This document shows, in pieces, positions 17,441 through 26,959 of a stretch of DNA of 64,000 nt. How positions within the stretch are numbered: position 1 is the first letter of the stretch; each line of letters starts with the position of its first letter. The DNA is from Alphaproteobacteria bacterium (GTDB lineage: Bacteria; Pseudomonadota; Alphaproteobacteria; Rhizobiales; Xanthobacteraceae): NCBI GenBank assembly GCA_037200445.1, contig JBBCGH010000001.1, forward strand, positions 3,224,001 through 3,288,000. Reading direction: 5' to 3'. A program made the translations under genes and the position numbers. The notes beneath the pieces are model-generated. The model was not told the DNA's origin. It made no database searches and worked only from the letters and a program-made list of their open reading frames with translations.

Positions 17441-18361
17441 TCAACGGTCGGGCACGAATGCAAGCCCGAGCGAGGCCGGCGCGGGGCTGCCCGCGCGCCC
17501 GCGCAGCCATGAGATCGCGACCAGCACAATGATGGTCGCAAGGTAAGGCAGCGACGTCATGAGCTGCGACGGGATGCCGAGGCCCATCGCCTGCGCATGA
17601 AGCTGCAGAATCGTGATTCCGCCGAAGAGATAGGCGCCGACCATCAGGCGGAACGGCAGCCACGAGGCGAACACCACCAGCGCCAGCGCGATCCAGCCGC
17701 GCCCCGACGTCATCCCCGATATCCAGAAGGGCGTATAGGCGAGCGGCAGGTAGGCGCCGCCCAATCCCGCGCAGGCGCCGCCGAACAGAACCGCAAGTGC
17801 ACGGATTTTCAGCACCGGATAGCCGAGCGCATGGGCAGACGCGTGATTGTCGCCCACGGCGCGCAGCACGAGGCCCTGCTTGGTGCGGTAGAGAAAATAC
17901 CAGATGCCGATGATCAGCGCGATCGAGAAGTAGACGAAAGCATTCTCGCCGAAGATGACCCGACCGATCAGCGGAATGCCGGTGATATAGGGGATGTAGA
18001 GCGACGCGGCGCCGTCGATCTTCTGGCCCACATAGCCGGCGCCGATCAGCCCGGAGAGGCCGACGCCGAGAATGGTGAGCGCGAGGCCCGAGGCGACCTG
18101 ATTGGCTGCAAGCCCGAGCGTTGCCAGCGCGAAGACCACCGACAGCGCCATGCCGGCCAGGATTCCGCAGAGCGCGCCGACCGCGATCGAGCCGGTGTGA
18201 TACGCCCCCGCAAAGCCGCAGGCGGCCCCGACGATCATCATGCCTTCGACCCCCAAATTCAGGACGCCGGCGCGCTCGACCACCAGCTCGCCCGAAGCCG
18301 CCAGCAACAGCGGCGTCGAGGCGGCGATCACGGTGAGCAGGACGGCTTCAACGAACTCCAT
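17441..18361 (-). CDS. ABC transporter permease (YufQ-like, BPD_transp_2)
   Basis: The 306-residue integral membrane protein has about eight to ten hydrophobic helices and begins MEFVEAVLLTVIAASTPLLLA. The block GELVVERAGVLNLGVEGMMI is a signature of the second permease of BMP-dependent nucleoside importers. It overlaps the upstream permease gene by 14 bp, so the two are translationally linked. Confidence 0.92.
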   Translation of the reverse strand: MEFVEAVLLTVIAASTPLLLAASGELVVERAGVLNLGVEGMMIVGAACGFAGAYHTGSIAVGALCGILAGMALSVVFALATLGLAANQVASGLALTILGVGLSGLIGAGYVGQKIDGAASLYIPYITGIPLIGRVIFGENAFVYFSIALIIGIWYFLYRTKQGLVLRAVGDNHASAHALGYPVLKIRALAVLFGGACAGLGGAYLPLAYTPFWISGMTSGRGWIALALVVFASWLPFRLMVGAYLFGGITILQLHAQAMGLGIPSQLMTSLPYLATIIVLVAISWLRGRAGSPAPASLGLAFVPDR

Positions 18362-19436
18362 GAGCGACCTTGGGCGCGAAGATGATGCGGAAGCGGTAAA
18401 GGATGAGCGTGTCGCAGGCGAGCACGTAGAACAACAGGATGCCCTGGAACACCTTGGTGAGGTCGAGCGGCACTTTCAGCGAGATTTGCGCGCTCTCGCC
18501 GCCGATAAAGGTCAGCGCGAGGAAGAGTGCCGCAATCAGGATGCCGACCGGGTTGAGTCGGCCGAGGAACGCCACGATGATCGCCGTGAAGCCGTAGCCG
18601 GGCGAAATGTTTGGCTGCAGATGGTTGATCGTCGCCGTCACCTCGATGATGCCGGCAAGCCCCGCGAGCGCACCGGAGATCAGGAACGTCACCACGGTCA
18701 GCGTCTTGTCGCTGAAGCCGGCGAAGCGCGCCGCGCGCGGCGCAGCGCCGACCAGCTTGATCTCGAATCCCTTCAGCGTGCGCCCGAGTACGATCGTGGC
18801 GCCGGCGACAACGAGAAGCGCGATGATGGCGCCGAAGTGCAGCCGGCTCCCCTCGATCAGCGTCGGCATCGAGGCGACCGCGTCGAATTCGGCGGTGGTC
18901 GGGAAGTTGAAGCCCTTCGGATCGCGCCAGGGTCCGCGCGAGAGATAGTCGAGCAGTAGTTCCGCGACATAGACCAGCATCAGCGAGGTCAATATTTCGC
19001 TTGCGCCGAAGCGCACCTTGAACAGCGCCGGGATTGCCGCATAGAGCGCGCCGCCGAGCGCACCGAGCAGGAGCATTGCGGGCAGCACCCAGTATCCTGC
19101 GTCGGTGCCGTGTGTTTTCACCGCGAGCCAGCCGCCGCAGATCGCGCCGATCAGGAATTGGCCTTCCGCGCCGATATTCCAGGCGTTCGCCAGATAGCAG
19201 AGCGCAAGGCCCACAGCGATCAGCACCAGTGGCGTCGCCTTGACGGCGATTTCCTGCAACGCCCATGGATCGCGGAGCGGATCGAGGAAATAGATCTTCA
19301 GCGCCTCGACCGGCGGCTTGCCGAGCAGCGCGAACAGCGCCGCGCCGGTCGCCAGCGTGAGCGCGACCGCAATCAGCGGCGAGGCAAGCGCCATCACGAG
19401 CGACCGCTCCGGCCTGCGCTCAAGGACGAGCTGCAT
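18348..19436 (-). CDS. ABC transporter permease (YufP-like, BPD_transp_2)
   Basis: The 362-residue permease has many hydrophobic segments. ALCYLANAWNIGAEGQFLIG is the signature seen in the first permease of BMP-type importers. It overlaps the ATPase gene by 17 bp and the second permease by 14 bp, giving a tight transporter operon. Confidence 0.92.
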   Translation of the reverse strand: MQLVLERRPERSLVMALASPLIAVALTLATGAALFALLGKPPVEALKIYFLDPLRDPWALQEIAVKATPLVLIAVGLALCYLANAWNIGAEGQFLIGAICGGWLAVKTHGTDAGYWVLPAMLLLGALGGALYAAIPALFKVRFGASEILTSLMLVYVAELLLDYLSRGPWRDPKGFNFPTTAEFDAVASMPTLIEGSRLHFGAIIALLVVAGATIVLGRTLKGFEIKLVGAAPRAARFAGFSDKTLTVVTFLISGALAGLAGIIEVTATINHLQPNISPGYGFTAIIVAFLGRLNPVGILIAALFLALTFIGGESAQISLKVPLDLTKVFQGILLFYVLACDTLILYRFRIIFAPKVAHGVR

Positions 19437-21003
19437 TCGTGGCCCCCTTCATGCCCACGCCCGCCATCAGCATGCCGATCTCGCCCCGATCGGCGCGGCG
19501 CGTCTGGCGCGGCGCCGAGAGCCGGCCGCCGCACATCACCACCAGCCGGTCGGATATTTCATAGAGCTCGTCGAGATCCTGGCTCATGACCAGCACCGCG
19601 GTGCCGCGTGCCGCGAGATCGATGATCGCCTGGCGGATTGCGGCTGCGGCGCCCGCATCGACGCCCCAGGTCGGCTGGCTCACCACCAGCAGGCGCGGCT
19701 CGCGCAGGATTTCGCGCCCGACCACGTATTTCTGCAGGTTGCCGCCCGAGAGGCTGACAGCTTCCGGGTCAGGTTTCCCCTTGCGCACATCATAGACCTT
19801 GGTGATGCGATCGACGAAGGCGCGCGCCTGCGCGCGGTCGATGAAGCCGCGCCGCACCATCGGGCTTGCGGCGTGGGCCGAGATCAGCACGTTCTCGGAG
19901 AGCTTGAAACGCGGCGCGGTCGCGTGCCCGAGCCGTTCTTCCGGTACGAAGGCTGCGCCGAGCCGGCGCCGCTCGGTGATCGACAGGCGTCCCGCATCGC
20001 GCGTGTCGATGCGGACGGCGGCCGGATCGCCCGCCAGCGCCTCACCGGACAGCACCGCGAACAGCTCGTCCTGTCCATTCCCGGCAACACCTGCGAGGCC
20101 GAGGATTTCGCCGGCCGCGAGCTCGAACGTGATGCCGTCGAGCTTCACGCCGTGCGGATCGTCCGGCGTGTGGTTGAGGTTGCGCACCACAAGCCGCGGA
20201 TTTCCCAGCTTCTTCGAGCTGTCCGAGCGCACCACGCCGACCTCGCCGCCCACCATCATGCTGGCGAGCGATTGCGCAGTTTCGGCGCGCGGATCGCAGG
20301 TCGCGATCACCTTTCCGCCACGCAGGATGGTGGCGGTGTCGCAGAGCGCGCGCACCTCCTCCAGCTTGTGCGAGATGTAGAGGATCGCGCGTCCCTCCTT
20401 GCGCAGCACACGCAGTGTTCGGAACAGCTGCTCGGCTTCCTGAGGGGTCAGCACCGAGGTCGGCTCATCGAGGATCAAGAGCTTCGGGTCCTGCAGCAGG
20501 CAGCGCACGATCTCGATGCGCTGCCGCTCGCCGACCGAGAGCCGCCACACCTCGCGCCTGGGTTCGAGCGGCAAGCCGTAACTGCGCGAGACCTCGCGCA
20601 CGCGCTCATCGAGCCCGGCAAGTTCGGTCTTGTCGAGCCCGAGCGCAACGTTTTCGGCGACGGTCAACTGCTCGAACAGGCTGAAGTGTTGAAACACCAT
20701 GCCGATGCCACGCGCGCGGGCGGCGGCGGGGCCAGAGAGCACGATCGGCTGGCCCTGCCAGCGGAATTCGCCGGCGGTCGGCTGCAGCAGGCCGTAGATC
20801 ATCTTCACCAGCGTCGATTTGCCGGCGCCGTTTTCGCCGAGCAGCGCGTGCACTTCGGCGGGCCAGATTTCGAGGTTGATGCTGTCGTTGGCGACGAAAT
20901 CGCCATAGAGCTTGGTGATGCCGGCCGCTTCGAGCAGCGGCAGCTCGTCCGGCTGCGGCGGCCTGTCCGGGCCCGGCGCGATGGCGAGCGCGGCCTCAGC
21001 CAT
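19420..21003 (-). CDS. ABC transporter ATP-binding protein with two nucleotide-binding domains (YufO-like)
   Basis: The 527-residue protein powers the BMP-type importer. NBD1 has Walker A GENGAGKST, signature LSVGERQRIEI and Walker B LLILDEPTS. NBD2 (from about residue 290) has a degenerate Walker A, GVAGNGQDE, but keeps signature LSGGNLQKYV and a Walker B-like LLVVSQPT where Asp-Glu is Ser-Gln. This asymmetry is usual in the family. Its start overlaps the end of xdhC by 8 bp. Confidence 0.93.
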   Translation of the reverse strand: MAEAALAIAPGPDRPPQPDELPLLEAAGITKLYGDFVANDSINLEIWPAEVHALLGENGAGKSTLVKMIYGLLQPTAGEFRWQGQPIVLSGPAAARARGIGMVFQHFSLFEQLTVAENVALGLDKTELAGLDERVREVSRSYGLPLEPRREVWRLSVGERQRIEIVRCLLQDPKLLILDEPTSVLTPQEAEQLFRTLRVLRKEGRAILYISHKLEEVRALCDTATILRGGKVIATCDPRAETAQSLASMMVGGEVGVVRSDSSKKLGNPRLVVRNLNHTPDDPHGVKLDGITFELAAGEILGLAGVAGNGQDELFAVLSGEALAGDPAAVRIDTRDAGRLSITERRRLGAAFVPEERLGHATAPRFKLSENVLISAHAASPMVRRGFIDRAQARAFVDRITKVYDVRKGKPDPEAVSLSGGNLQKYVVGREILREPRLLVVSQPTWGVDAGAAAAIRQAIIDLAARGTAVLVMSQDLDELYEISDRLVVMCGGRLSAPRQTRRADRGEIGMLMAGVGMKGATNAARP

Positions 21004-21991
21004 TGCGCGCCCTGCCCGGCTTGGCTTCGCTGATGCGGTTTGCGCTCAGTGTAGCTTCGCGCGCCACCAGCATCTGCGCGACGACCGAAGCCGCAATCGC
21101 CGCCGGCGCCTTGTCCTTGATCGCGGTCAGCCCGATCGGACAGACGAGCTTGTCCGCGACGTCCGCCCCCATGCCCATCTTCTGCATCGCCGAGGTGAAG
21201 CGCGCGCGCTTGGTGGCGCTGCCGATCAAACCGACATAGCCGAAACGGTTTGCCTGCAGCGCCGCGATGACGAGATCGAGATCGAGCGCATGGCTGTGTG
21301 TCATGACGGCGACAAATGCGCCGTCCGGCGCGCGCCTCAGCAGGTCGACCGGATCGCCATCGCGGATCGCCGTGACGTTTGCGGGAAACAGTTCGGGGAT
21401 CGCGCCCGGCCGCCCATCGATCCAGGTGACGGCGAACGGCAGCGGCGCGAGCGCGGTGACCAGCGCGCGTCCAACATGGCCCGCGCCGAACAGATAGAAC
21501 GCGGTCGGCTCCTCGCCGAAGCGCTCGATGACGGTGCCGTCGGCCTGGGTATCGTAAGCGGAGCCTGCAGAGGACGCTTCAGCGATACGTCGCACCAGCC
21601 GCCCGTCGTTACCCAGCGTACCGGCTGTAGTCACCACGCCTCTTCTTTCCGCGGTTGCGAGCGGCGCTATCCTCTCGCCATCAGCCACGCCAAACCGCTC
21701 GATGGTCAGCAGAACGCGGCCGCCGCAGCATTGCCCGAGGTCCGGACCGAGCGCTCTGTCGAGCGTCGTGATCATCGTGTCGTCGCGCCGCGCCAGCAGC
21801 GCCTGCGCCTCCGCCAGCGCCCCCCATTCGAGCGCGCCGCCGCCGATCGTGCCGGTGAACGCGCCGCTCGGCGCCACCACCATGCGGGCGCCGACCTCGC
21901 GCGGGCTCGAGCCTTGCGCCTGCGCGAGCGTCACCAGCGCCGCCGAGCCATGTTCGGCGATGAAGCGCGCGATGGTCGGCCACACGGACAT
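20996..21991 (-). CDS. xdhC: Xanthine dehydrogenase accessory protein XdhC
   Basis: The 331-residue protein inserts sulfurated molybdenum cofactor into XdhB. The N-terminal XdhC/CoxI domain has QGSSPREVGARM and GTIGGGALEW, and a Rossmann domain has YLFGAGHVGRALV and TWIDGRPG. The conserved Cys pair QCCGG is present. It follows xdhB directly (last base of the xdhB stop is shared) and precedes the transporter ATPase with an 8-bp overlap, tying uptake to oxidation. Confidence 0.94.
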   Translation of the reverse strand: MSVWPTIARFIAEHGSAALVTLAQAQGSSPREVGARMVVAPSGAFTGTIGGGALEWGALAEAQALLARRDDTMITTLDRALGPDLGQCCGGRVLLTIERFGVADGERIAPLATAERRGVVTTAGTLGNDGRLVRRIAEASSAGSAYDTQADGTVIERFGEEPTAFYLFGAGHVGRALVTALAPLPFAVTWIDGRPGAIPELFPANVTAIRDGDPVDLLRRAPDGAFVAVMTHSHALDLDLVIAALQANRFGYVGLIGSATKRARFTSAMQKMGMGADVADKLVCPIGLTAIKDKAPAAIAASVVAQMLVAREATLSANRISEAKPGRARNG

Positions 21992-24306
21992 CAGCTCGTC
22001 ACCGCCTGCACGGCGCGCAGGATCGACTCCGGCGTTGCCGGCGCATCGAGCGGCACCGGCTTCTCCGGGTCGAGGCTGTGGATCGCGTCGGCGATTGCGG
22101 CAAACACCGAGATCGCCAGCATCAGCGGCGGCTCGCCGACCGCCTTGGAGCGATAGATCGTGTCCTCACGGTTCGCACCATCCCAAAATGAAATCTGGAA
22201 ATGCGCCGGCACATCCGACGAGCACGGAATTTTGTAGGTCGACGGCGCGTGAGTCAGCAGCCGTCCGTCCGGGTGAAACACCAGCTCCTCGGTGGTGAGC
22301 CAGCCCATACCCTGCACGAAGCCGCCCTCGATCTGGCCCTTGTCGACCGCCGGGTTGAGCGAGCGGCCGACGTCGTGGACGATATCGACACGCTGCACTT
22401 TCATTTCGCCGGTGGTCACGTCGACAAGCACCTCCGAGCACGCGGCGCCGTAAGAGAAATAGAAGAACGGGCGGCCCCTCCCCTTGGCTGCGTCCCAGTG
22501 AATTTTCGGCGTCTTGTAAAAGCCCGTCGAGGAAAGCGACACGCGCCCCAGATAAGCCTTGCGGATCAGCTCGGCGAACGGCACCGACTGGTTGCCGACG
22601 AATACGCGGTTGTCGCGGAACTCGATCTGGTCCGGGGTCACGTCCCAGTTCTCGGCCGCAAAGGCGACCAACCGTTCCTTGATCGCGCCCGCGGCGTTCT
22701 TCGCGGCCCAACCGTTGATGTCAGAGCCGGACGAGGCTGCGGTCGCCGACGTGTTCGGCACCTTCGCGGTGGTGGTCGCGGTGATCTTCACGTGGCCGAC
22801 GTCGACGCCGAACTCCTCCGCGACCACCTGCGCGACCTTGATATAGAGCCCCTGCCCCATCTCGGTGCCGCCGTGGTTCAGGTGGATCGAGCCGTCCTGA
22901 TAGACGTGCACCAGCGCGCCGGCCTGATTGAGATGCGTGGTGGTGAACGAGATGCCAAACTTCACCGGCGTCAGTGCGAGCCCGCGCTTGAGTGTGGCGC
23001 TCCCGGCATTGAACGCCGCGATCTTGCGGCGGCGCGTGCGATACTCGCTCATCGCCTCGCACCGCTCGATCAGCGGCAGCAGGATGTTGTCCTCGACGAA
23101 CATGCCGTAGGGCGTGACGTCGCGGCCCTCCTGGTAGAGATTGCGCTTCCGGATATCGAGCGGATCGCGATCGAGCTTCCAGGCGATCTCGTCGATCGCG
23201 CGCTCGGCCACCATCATGCCCTGGGGCCCGCCGAAGCCGCGGAAGGCCGTGTTCGACACCGTGTTGGTCTTCATCCGCCTGGTGGTGATGGTCGCGGCGG
23301 GCAGATAGTAGGCATTGTCGGCATGGAACATGGCGCGATCGTTGATCGCCCCCGACACGTCCGCCGAATAGCCGCAGCGCGAGGCCATGACGGTTTCGAA
23401 CGCCTGGATGCGCCCGTCGATGTCGACGCCGACCTCGTAGTCGGCAAGGAAGTCGTGCCGCTTGCCGGTGAGATTCATGTCGTCGTCGCGGTCGAGCCTG
23501 ATCTTGCAGGGCCTCCCGGTGACGCGCGCGCCGAGCGCTGCGATCGCCGCCCACTGCGCGGCCTGCGTCTCCTTGCCGCCGAACGCACCGCCCATGCGGC
23601 GCACCTCGATCGTCACATCGCCGACCGGCACGTTGAGCACGTGCGCCACCAGATTCTGCATCTCGCTCGGATGCTGGGTCGACGTGTGGATCAGCATGTC
23701 GCCGTCCTCGCCCGGGATGGCAAGCGAGACTTGGCCTTCGAGATAGAAATGCTCCTGCCCGCCGATACGCAGGCGGCCTTTCACCCGGTATGCGCTTTCG
23801 GCCAACGCCGCGGCACTGTCGTCCCTGCGAAACGTATAATCCGGCAGGATGTGCTGGTCGGCCGCGAGCGCGTCATCGACGGAAACACAGTGCGTTCCGG
23901 TCGCGACCTCCACCTTGGCGAGCTTTACGGCACGGCGTGCTTCGCCGCGCGTCTTCGCCACGACCGCGAATGCGACCTGTCCGTGAAATTCGATGCGGCC
24001 ATCGACGAACACCGGATCGTCGTGGATGACCGGGCCGACGTCGTTCTTGCCCGGGATGTCGGCAGCGGTGAGCACGGCGACCACACCGGGTGCCGTGCGC
24101 ACCGCGTCGAGATCCATGCCGAGCAATTGTCCGGCCGCAACCGGCGCACCGCCGACCGCGATGTGCAACAGCCCTTCCGGCTCGCGCATGTCGTCCACGA
24201 AGGTCGCCGTGCCGGCGACATGCTTGGGCGAGGAATCGTGACGCAGTGCGCGGCGCACCACGCGCAGGCGCAATTCCTCGGAGCGGCGATCAAGCTGAAG
24301 CGACAT
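21991..24306 (-). CDS. xdhB: Xanthine dehydrogenase, molybdopterin-binding large subunit
   Basis: The 771-residue subunit binds molybdenum cofactor and hydroxylates hypoxanthine and xanthine. Family blocks include GQEHFYLEGQVS, VRRMGGAFGGKETQ (pterin binding), NTAFRGFGGPQGM and the terminal KAVGEPPLML containing the catalytic Glu. The ATG at 24306 gives the usual start MSLQLD and overlaps the end of xdhA by 17 bp. Confidence 0.95.
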   Translation of the reverse strand: MSLQLDRRSEELRLRVVRRALRHDSSPKHVAGTATFVDDMREPEGLLHIAVGGAPVAAGQLLGMDLDAVRTAPGVVAVLTAADIPGKNDVGPVIHDDPVFVDGRIEFHGQVAFAVVAKTRGEARRAVKLAKVEVATGTHCVSVDDALAADQHILPDYTFRRDDSAAALAESAYRVKGRLRIGGQEHFYLEGQVSLAIPGEDGDMLIHTSTQHPSEMQNLVAHVLNVPVGDVTIEVRRMGGAFGGKETQAAQWAAIAALGARVTGRPCKIRLDRDDDMNLTGKRHDFLADYEVGVDIDGRIQAFETVMASRCGYSADVSGAINDRAMFHADNAYYLPAATITTRRMKTNTVSNTAFRGFGGPQGMMVAERAIDEIAWKLDRDPLDIRKRNLYQEGRDVTPYGMFVEDNILLPLIERCEAMSEYRTRRRKIAAFNAGSATLKRGLALTPVKFGISFTTTHLNQAGALVHVYQDGSIHLNHGGTEMGQGLYIKVAQVVAEEFGVDVGHVKITATTTAKVPNTSATAASSGSDINGWAAKNAAGAIKERLVAFAAENWDVTPDQIEFRDNRVFVGNQSVPFAELIRKAYLGRVSLSSTGFYKTPKIHWDAAKGRGRPFFYFSYGAACSEVLVDVTTGEMKVQRVDIVHDVGRSLNPAVDKGQIEGGFVQGMGWLTTEELVFHPDGRLLTHAPSTYKIPCSSDVPAHFQISFWDGANREDTIYRSKAVGEPPLMLAISVFAAIADAIHSLDPEKPVPLDAPATPESILRAVQAVTS

Positions 24307-25774
24307 CCGCCGTCTCCCGGAAGCCAACAACGCGCGTCGTATGCGTCGACGCTCCTCCGATCTCGGTCAGCGCCCTGCGCAACAGCGCGCGCGCCGCGTG
24401 GAGCCGGTATTTGGCGCTCGCGCGCAGGTCGTCAATGGGCGTGAAGTCCTGGGCGAGCGCTTCCACTGCTTCGTCCAGCGTATCGGGCCGGTCGAGGTAC
24501 GTCTCGATCAACGCTTTCTCGGCGTTGCGCGCCCGCTTCGGGATCGCCGCCATGCCGCCATAGGCAATGCGCGCGCCCGCGATGCGCGTACCGTCGATGC
24601 GCAGCTTGAACGCGCCCATCACGGCCGAGATATCGGAGTCGAAGCGTTTGGAGATCTTGTAGCAGCGGAAATGCTCGCCCTCGGTGAACTTCGGAATGCG
24701 CACCACGCGCACGAATTCGCCCGTCTGGCGGTCCTGCTTGCCGTAATCGATGAAATAATTTTCCAGCGGTAGCGTGCGCGGCCGCTCGCCGCGCTGCAGG
24801 CCGAGTGTTGCGCCGAGCGCGATCAGCGCGGGCGGCAGGTCGCCGATCGGCGAGCCGTTCGCGATGTTGCCGCCCACGGTCGCGGCCATGCGGATCTGCG
24901 TCCCGGCGAAGCGGCGCATTAGCTCGCCGAGGTCGCGGTCGAGCGCCGTTAGATAGGGCATGGCCTCGGTGTGGGTCACGATTGCGCCGAAGCTCACCGC
25001 ATCGCGCCGGTCCTCGATCTCGTCGAGGCCCTTCACGCGGCCGAGCCAGATCACTTTGGGCAGGTCGCGCAATTGTTTCGTCACCCACAGCCCAACGTCG
25101 GTCGATCCGGCGATCAGTGTCGCGTCCGGATGCGAGAAATAGAGCTTGGCGAGCGCCATGATGCTGGCGGGCGCCGCGAAGAAACGTTCGCGCGTGCCGA
25201 TGAAGATATCCTCGCTATCGCGCAGCGCGGCGAGAGCCCTCCGTGCCTCATCCTCGCCCGCCGAAAACCAGTCATCCGGCGGCAGTGCGCAGGCCGATAG
25301 CGCCGCATCGACGATTGGCCGATAGCCGGTACAGCGGCAGAGATTGCCGGCAATCCAGTCGTTGACGCGCTGCCGGTCCACCGGCCGCGAATCCGTCCGG
25401 TGATAGAGCGCGAACAGCGCCATCACGAAGCCGGGTGTGCAGAATCCGCATTGCGAACCGTGGAGATCGACCATCGCCTGCTGCACCGGATGCAGCGTGC
25501 CGTCGCGCGCGAGGTCCTCGGCCGTGATGATCTCGCAGCCGTCGGCTTGCCCCACCAACAGGATGCAGGCGTTCACTGGCTCATAGACCAGCCGCTCGCC
25601 GCGCAACCGCCGCAGCACCACCGTGCAGGCGCCGCAGTCCCCCTCCGCGCAGCCTTCCTTGGTGCCGGTCGCGCGCTCGGTGAGCCGCAGGTAATCCAGC
25701 AGCGTGAGCGTCGGCGAGGCTCCGGAGAGCTTCACCACCTTGCCGCGCCGCAGGAACCGGATGTCGCCGCGCAT
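24290..25774 (-). CDS. xdhA: Xanthine dehydrogenase, iron-sulfur/FAD small subunit
   Basis: The 494-residue subunit passes electrons from the molybdenum site to NAD+. The N-terminal plant-type [2Fe-2S] cluster is CAEGDCGAC plus a later Cys, and the second [2Fe-2S] domain has CGFCTPGFVM and CRCTGYRP. The FAD domain follows (LIAGSTDVGLWVTK, TVGGNIANGSPIGD) and then a CO-dehydrogenase flavoprotein C-terminal domain. Its ATG overlaps the uraH stop (TGATG), which implies translational coupling. Confidence 0.95.
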   Translation of the reverse strand: MRGDIRFLRRGKVVKLSGASPTLTLLDYLRLTERATGTKEGCAEGDCGACTVVLRRLRGERLVYEPVNACILLVGQADGCEIITAEDLARDGTLHPVQQAMVDLHGSQCGFCTPGFVMALFALYHRTDSRPVDRQRVNDWIAGNLCRCTGYRPIVDAALSACALPPDDWFSAGEDEARRALAALRDSEDIFIGTRERFFAAPASIMALAKLYFSHPDATLIAGSTDVGLWVTKQLRDLPKVIWLGRVKGLDEIEDRRDAVSFGAIVTHTEAMPYLTALDRDLGELMRRFAGTQIRMAATVGGNIANGSPIGDLPPALIALGATLGLQRGERPRTLPLENYFIDYGKQDRQTGEFVRVVRIPKFTEGEHFRCYKISKRFDSDISAVMGAFKLRIDGTRIAGARIAYGGMAAIPKRARNAEKALIETYLDRPDTLDEAVEALAQDFTPIDDLRASAKYRLHAARALLRRALTEIGGASTHTTRVVGFRETADVASA

Positions 25775-26121
25775 CAGCTGCCCCGGTAGGTCGAGTAGGC
25801 GAACGGCGAGACGAGCAGCGGGACGTGGTAGTGCGCGTCCTCGGACACGCCGAAGCGCAGCGGCACGACGTCCAGAAACGGCGGATCCGGGAGCTTGGTG
25901 CCCACGCGGCGGAAATACTCGCCGACGTGGAACGTAATCTCATACTGGCCGCTCGCGAACGCCGCGCCCTCCAGCAGCGGCTTGTCGCAGCGTCCGTCCG
26001 CATTGGTGACGGTTTCGGCAATCACCTTCGGGGCGCCGTCAAGCCGCGTGAGAATGACTTTCAGCCCCGCCGCCGGCCGTCCGGCCGCGGTATCGAGCAC
26101 ATGCGTCGTAATTCGTCCCAT
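25774..26121 (-). CDS. uraH: 5-hydroxyisourate hydrolase (transthyretin-like)
   Basis: The 115-residue enzyme hydrolyses 5-hydroxyisourate, the PuuD product, to OHCU. The N-terminal signature is THVLDTAAGRPA, and the C-terminal signature YRGS that defines the family is intact. The conserved catalytic His in HVLD and Arg/His in the middle are present. The ATG at 26121 gives MGRITTHVLD; upstream codons are not family-like. It is the first gene of the xdh operon, after a 115-bp gap that probably holds the promoter. Confidence 0.94.
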   Translation of the reverse strand: MGRITTHVLDTAAGRPAAGLKVILTRLDGAPKVIAETVTNADGRCDKPLLEGAAFASGQYEITFHVGEYFRRVGTKLPDPPFLDVVPLRFGVSEDAHYHVPLLVSPFAYSTYRGS

Positions 26122-26236
26122 TCGCACGCGTACCCTGCCGGCGCATCCGGCCGACGAAGCATGTTCCAACAAAATGCCGCCCCGCGAAAGGCTTCAATTT
26201 GGGAGCCGTGTGCGGTGAAAAGCGGCAGCAACTGGC

Positions 26237-26958
26237 TTACCGGCCTTCGTCCTCGGCCGCGAGGGCGGCGGCGAGCGCAAAACGCGACTCTTCGAGCGCT
26301 TGCGCCGGCCCAAGTCCACGCATGTTGTAATAAAGATCGCGTCCGAGCCGCAGGATGTCCGGATTGTGCGCGCTCGCGTGTTCGGCGCTGGCGATCGCAC
26401 GATCCAGGACCTTGTCGCGCGAAACGACTTCGTTGACGAGATGGAGCCTATGCGCCTCGGCGGCATCCATGAGTCGCGCGCTGTACACAATATCGAACAG
26501 CACCTTCTTGGGCAGCGCGTCCTTGACGATGGCGAGCGCGAGGAAGGGAAATAGCCCCTTCGCGGCCTCGGGAAGTCCGAGCGTCGCGTCTTCGGCCACG
26601 ACCGCGAGGTCGCAGGCGACGACCACGCTGAACCCGCCCGCATGCGCATTGCCGTTGACCGCCGCGATCAACGGCTTGCCGAGCCGCGCCATGGCCTGTG
26701 CCATGTCGATGAAGGCCCGCGCGAATTCATGGCGGCCGGCGTTGGTCGGGCCGGCGCTGCGATAGTCCCCCGCCGAGACAGAACGCGTCGCCCTCTCCCG
26801 TGAGCACGCAAGCGCCGACATCGGGGGACCGCCGCGCGCTTTCGAGCCCGGCGGTGATTTCCTCCGCCATCGCCTGCGTGATGCGATTGCCGTGGTCCGG
26901 GCGCCGCATCCGGATGATCTGGACGCGACCCCCGCCGTTCGATGGAGGTCTCCGCCAA
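26237..26958 (-). pseudogene. Enoyl-CoA hydratase/isomerase family protein with two frameshifts
   Basis: Read across three frames the gene encodes a crotonase-fold protein of about 240 residues: MAETSIERRG, then VQIIRMRRPDHGNRITQAMA, GACVLTGEGDAFCLGG, and then DYRSAGPTNAGRHEFARAFI with oxyanion-hole region AVNGNAHAGGFSVVVACDLA. Removing one base from the C5 run at 26929-26933 and one from the C5 run at 26767-26771 restores a single frame. The start would be a TTG two bases from the end of the quinone reductase gene. Both lesions are +1 in G/C runs, so sequencing error is as likely as decay. Confidence 0.8.
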
Positions 26959-26959
26959 G

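Noticed and set aside
22201-24444. Very long plus-strand open frame opposite xdhB
   Set aside because: It is a GC-driven antisense shadow of xdhB with no recognisable domains. The same applies to long frames opposite puuD, the BMP gene and the transporter ATPase.
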